Shown: piece by piece, positions 63,819-64,000 of the stretch
Position numbering within the stretch: position 1 is the stretch's first letter
Layout of the letters: every line of letters starts with the position of its first letter
NCBI RefSeq assembly: GCF_010645075.1
Contig: NZ_JAADZV010000005.1
Coordinates: 1-64,000, forward strand
Origin: Flavobacterium limi
GTDB lineage: Bacteria > Bacteroidota > Bacteroidia > Flavobacteriales > Flavobacteriaceae
Length of the DNA stretch: 64,000 nt
Direction of reading: 5' to 3'
Position numbers and translations under genes: made by a program
Notes under the pieces: model-generated
What the model was told of the DNA's origin: nothing
What the model saw: the letters and a program-made list of their open reading frames with translations, nothing else
Databases searched by the model: none

Positions 63819-64000
63819 TATGAGCAAGCGTGATTTAAAAAAATATTTAGCAGAACTGGATAAAGAACAGCTCGAAGAACAGATTATTGAGCTGTATGAG
63901 AAATTTAGTGCTGTAAAGGTCTTTTATGACTTTGTTTTTAATCCAAAAGAAGACAAGCTTTTGCAGGAAAGCAAAACTAAAATTTCTCATGAATATTTTC
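63819..64000 (+). CDS. DUF6155-like protein, 5' part (cut by window end)
   Basis: The open frame from ATG 63819 runs off the window after 60 codons. It begins MSKRDLKKYLAELDKEQLEE and continues IIELYEKF with FYDFVFNPKEDKLL, the N-terminal pattern I associate with DUF6155 proteins of Flavobacteriia. The segment is helical and charged. Function is unknown. Confidence 0.72.

Noticed and set aside
1..64000. CRISPR arrays, prophage, insertion sequences, tRNAs
   Set aside because: No direct-repeat/spacer array, transposase, integrase, phage structural gene or tRNA cloverleaf was recognised on either strand.

Overview
The window looks like a chromosomal segment of a Flavobacterium-type member of the Bacteroidota. 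It is strongly AT-rich, and many genes have a TAnnTTTG (-7) box upstream, the promoter signature of this phylum. It also carries an ECF-sigma/FecR/SusC/SusD locus, a fused lpxC-fabZ gene, a fused hisIE gene and three copies of a structured RNA that resembles the flavobacterial Flavo-1 motif. I see no CRISPR array, prophage, transposase or tRNA. Most genes are ordinary housekeeping or surface genes.

Layout. 1-76 is the 3' end of a 5S rRNA gene with its terminator, so an rRNA operon lies just upstream. 161-9073 holds an M1-type peptidase, tpiA with a TlpA-like thioredoxin lipoprotein, a secreted adenosine-deaminase-like enzyme, rlmH, a UMF1 transporter, a pentapeptide-repeat protein, a GNAT enzyme and guaC. 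9272-16934 is a lipid A and central-metabolism cluster: HD hydrolase, lpxD, lpxC-fabZ, lpxA, efp, an lpxD paralogue, an NTF2-like protein and sucD. 17830-27324 is a regulated outer-membrane uptake locus: ECF sigma, FecR anti-sigma, SusC with an STN signalling domain, SusD, a HExxH metallohydrolase lipoprotein and a DUF4302 lipoprotein. 27595-41915 is mixed: fabG behind a structured RNA leader, a VWA membrane protein, a LysR/YeiH pair, a phospholipase-C-like protein, a PL9-like beta-helix lipoprotein, an LTA-synthase-like sulfatase and an OmpR-type two-component system.

41979-50386 is a complete histidine operon (hisG-D-C-B-[NTF2-like]-H-A-F-IE). It has a strong promoter, a 19-residue leader peptide with five His codons and an attenuator-type terminator. 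50408-55560 is a run of seven minus-strand genes: transglutaminase-like, substrate-binding protein, DUF4265, VOC, nucleoside phosphorylase, SUI1 and 2OG-Fe(II) oxygenase. 55806-64000 has a DapB-like protein, a fused alpha/beta 2-oxoacid dehydrogenase E1, a DUF885 lipoprotein, a thioesterase, a MscS channel, a DUF3817 protein and the start of a DUF6155 gene.

The most unusual material is between genes. Several spacers carry degenerate tandem words of 7-8 nt period ending a few bases before a start codon (17023-17054, 28386-28406, 48070-48106, 49694-49719). The NTF2-like gene inside the his operon is bracketed by two copies of one inverted-repeat element. A small lipoprotein gene is flanked by 19-bp inverted repeats. 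The structured RNA occurs three times, once directly behind the fabG promoter. I did not find a clear-cut new multi-gene system; these spacer elements and the his attenuator are the best leads.
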